57,734 nucleotides of DNA. It comes from Microcaldota archaeon. GTDB taxonomy: Archaea > Micrarchaeota > Micrarchaeia > Micrarchaeales > Micrarchaeaceae. Positions 56,898-57,734 of the stretch are shown piece after piece. The position numbers were made by a program, and so were the translations under genes. The first letter of the stretch is position 1. Every line of letters starts with the position of its first letter. The notes under the pieces are model-generated. The model was not told the DNA's origin and ran no database searches. It saw only the letters and a program-made list of their open reading frames with translations. Location of the stretch: assembly GCA_021797495.1 (NCBI GenBank), contig JAJZZO010000004.1, positions 1 to 57,734 on the forward strand. Direction: 5' to 3'.

Positions 56898-57734
56898 ATG
56901 GTCGACGCCAAAGCGCAATTCGAGCAGGTGCTTGCCGAGGTGAGCAAGAAGGTCGCGGGCAACGACGAAATAATAAAACTGATTTTCATAGCGATAGTGG
57001 CCAACGGGCACGTACTTTTGGAAGGAGTTCCCGGCGTTGCCAAGACCACAATGTCGAAAGCGGTATGCGACGCGATACAGGCAAACTTCGGAAGGATACA
57101 GGGAACTCCTGACCTGGAATTTAAAGATATCATAGGATACGCTTATCTCGATGAGGCAACAAAAACCGTGGAGCTTAAGAAAGGACCCATATTCACAAAT
57201 ATATTACTCATAGACGAGCTCAACAGGGCCCCTCCTAAGACCACCACAGCGTTGCTCGAAGCGCTTGAGGAAAGGCAGGTAACCCTTGGGAATAGCACCC
57301 TGCCGCTTGAAAAACCGTTCATATCGCTCGCAACGCAGAACCCGCTCAACATAGAGGGCACCACGCTGCTGCCGAAGGTTCTCGCAGACAGGTTCCTGAT
57401 GCGAATCGCCGTCGAATATACTTCCATGGAGGCAGAGCAGAAAATGCTAAGGATAAAGGAGTCGGAAGAAAATATAGAAGTCAGGCGCGTGATGGGCATA
57501 AACGACATACTGGAGCTGCAAAAGCTAGCAAAAACCGTAAAGGTTCCCGATTCGGTGATAGCTTATATAACAAAAATAGTTAACGCCACGAGGAAAGACA
57601 TACACGTAGTGATGGGAGGAAGCCCGCGATCCGAGATAAGCTTCATGAGCTGCGCGAAGGCAAAGGCGCTCATAGAGGGCAGGGACGAGGTCACGTTCGA
57701 CGACATAAAGTATCTTGCAAGACCGGTGCTAAGC
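56898..57734 (+). CDS. MoxR family AAA+ ATPase, N-terminal part
   Basis: 279 codons from ATG 56898 to the window edge, with no stop. Walker A is EGVPGVAKTT (residues 42-51), Walker B is ILLIDELNRAPPKTTTALLE, and the MoxR-specific LATQNPLNIEGTTLLPKVLA and ADRFLM (sensor 1 and arginine finger region) follow. Sensor 2 is near GGSPRSEISFM. MoxR ATPases act as chaperones for VWA-domain proteins and metal-enzyme maturation; any VWA partner would lie beyond the edge. Predicted TATA near 56847-56856. Confidence 0.93.
   Translation, partial: MVDAKAQFEQVLAEVSKKVAGNDEIIKLIFIAIVANGHVLLEGVPGVAKTTMSKAVCDAIQANFGRIQGTPDLEFKDIIGYAYLDEATKTVELKKGPIFTNILLIDELNRAPPKTTTALLEALEERQVTLGNSTLPLEKPFISLATQNPLNIEGTTLLPKVLADRFLMRIAVEYTSMEAEQKMLRIKESEENIEVRRVMGINDILELQKLAKTVKVPDSVIAYITKIVNATRKDIHVVMGGSPRSEISFMSCAKAKALIEGRDEVTFDDIKYLARPVLS

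Noticed and set aside
1-57734. CRISPR array
   Set aside because: No regularly spaced direct repeats with unique spacers and no cas genes were seen; the only direct repeat noted has two copies.

Overview
The window reads as a gene-dense archaeal chromosome segment. Evidence: a split archaeal RNA polymerase (rpoH, B'', B', A', A'' in one operon, plus rpoF elsewhere), both replication factor C subunits, the archaea-only GatD/GatE amidotransferase, ribosomal proteins L21e and L40e, a histone, an LSm protein, NreA, DUF2070, DUF655, class III signal-peptide pilin, TATA-box promoters, and tRNA genes with bulge-helix-bulge introns. The gene content and the unusual tRNAs suggest a DPANN/ARMAN (Micrarchaeota-like) lineage, but that placement is inference; no rRNA is present to test it.

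Layout. 1-5 kb: a cut-off M13 peptidase with a tiny coupled ORF, a HAD phosphatase, a GT-C membrane glycosyltransferase, RfcS and a duplicated beta-rich protein. 5-9 kb (minus strand): a tailed histone, a CTP-dependent polyprenol-kinase-like protein, DUF2070 and UppS, which together suggest lipid-carrier metabolism. 9-19 kb: RfcL and a RecJ-like DHH nuclease convergent, a Cys-repeat surface protein coupled to a KaiC-like ATPase, a COG1709 regulator, a ferredoxin-reductase-like flavoprotein, two unknown genes and NreA. 18-25 kb: M24 peptidase, a GatD/2-TM protein/GatE operon and a tRNA methylthiotransferase. 25-37 kb: XTPase, a zinc protein, IleRS and a PLD-like protein in tandem, pilin, RHH regulator, tRNA-Gly, HMG-CoA synthase, a second GT-C protein, DUF2666, winged helix and L40e. 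37-41 kb: a gene-poor patch with transposon debris, then SpeD, CDGSH protein and a Wzx-like flippase. 41-46 kb: an AT-rich accessory stretch with tRNA-Thr, small membrane proteins, a C2H2 zinc finger, a PH-domain protein, an orphan encapsulin-type ferritin, an IS200/IS605 element, a PadR regulator with a clear operator, hemerythrin and a His-containing membrane protein. 46-57.7 kb: a single-lobe TATA-binding protein, L21e, RpoF/DUF655, tRNA-Ala, LSm, GT4 glycosyltransferase, the RNA polymerase operon and a cut-off MoxR ATPase.

How the genes fit together. UppS, the dolichol-kinase-like protein, HMG-CoA synthase, two GT-C proteins, a GT4 enzyme and the flippase are consistent with isoprenoid-carrier-based surface glycosylation; the Cys-repeat protein with about twenty N-x-S/T sites is a possible acceptor. 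RfcS, RfcL, RecJ and NreA belong to replication and repair.

The most notable observations are (1) a TBP reduced to one of its two normal lobes, (2) a 16-nt intron in the T-loop of tRNA-Ala, (3) a histone with a highly basic C-terminal tail, (4) a nine-A tract whose one-base slippage would restore the N-terminus of a membrane protein, and (5) an encapsulin-type ferritin with no shell gene nearby. No database search was possible; all family assignments rest on motifs read from the translation.
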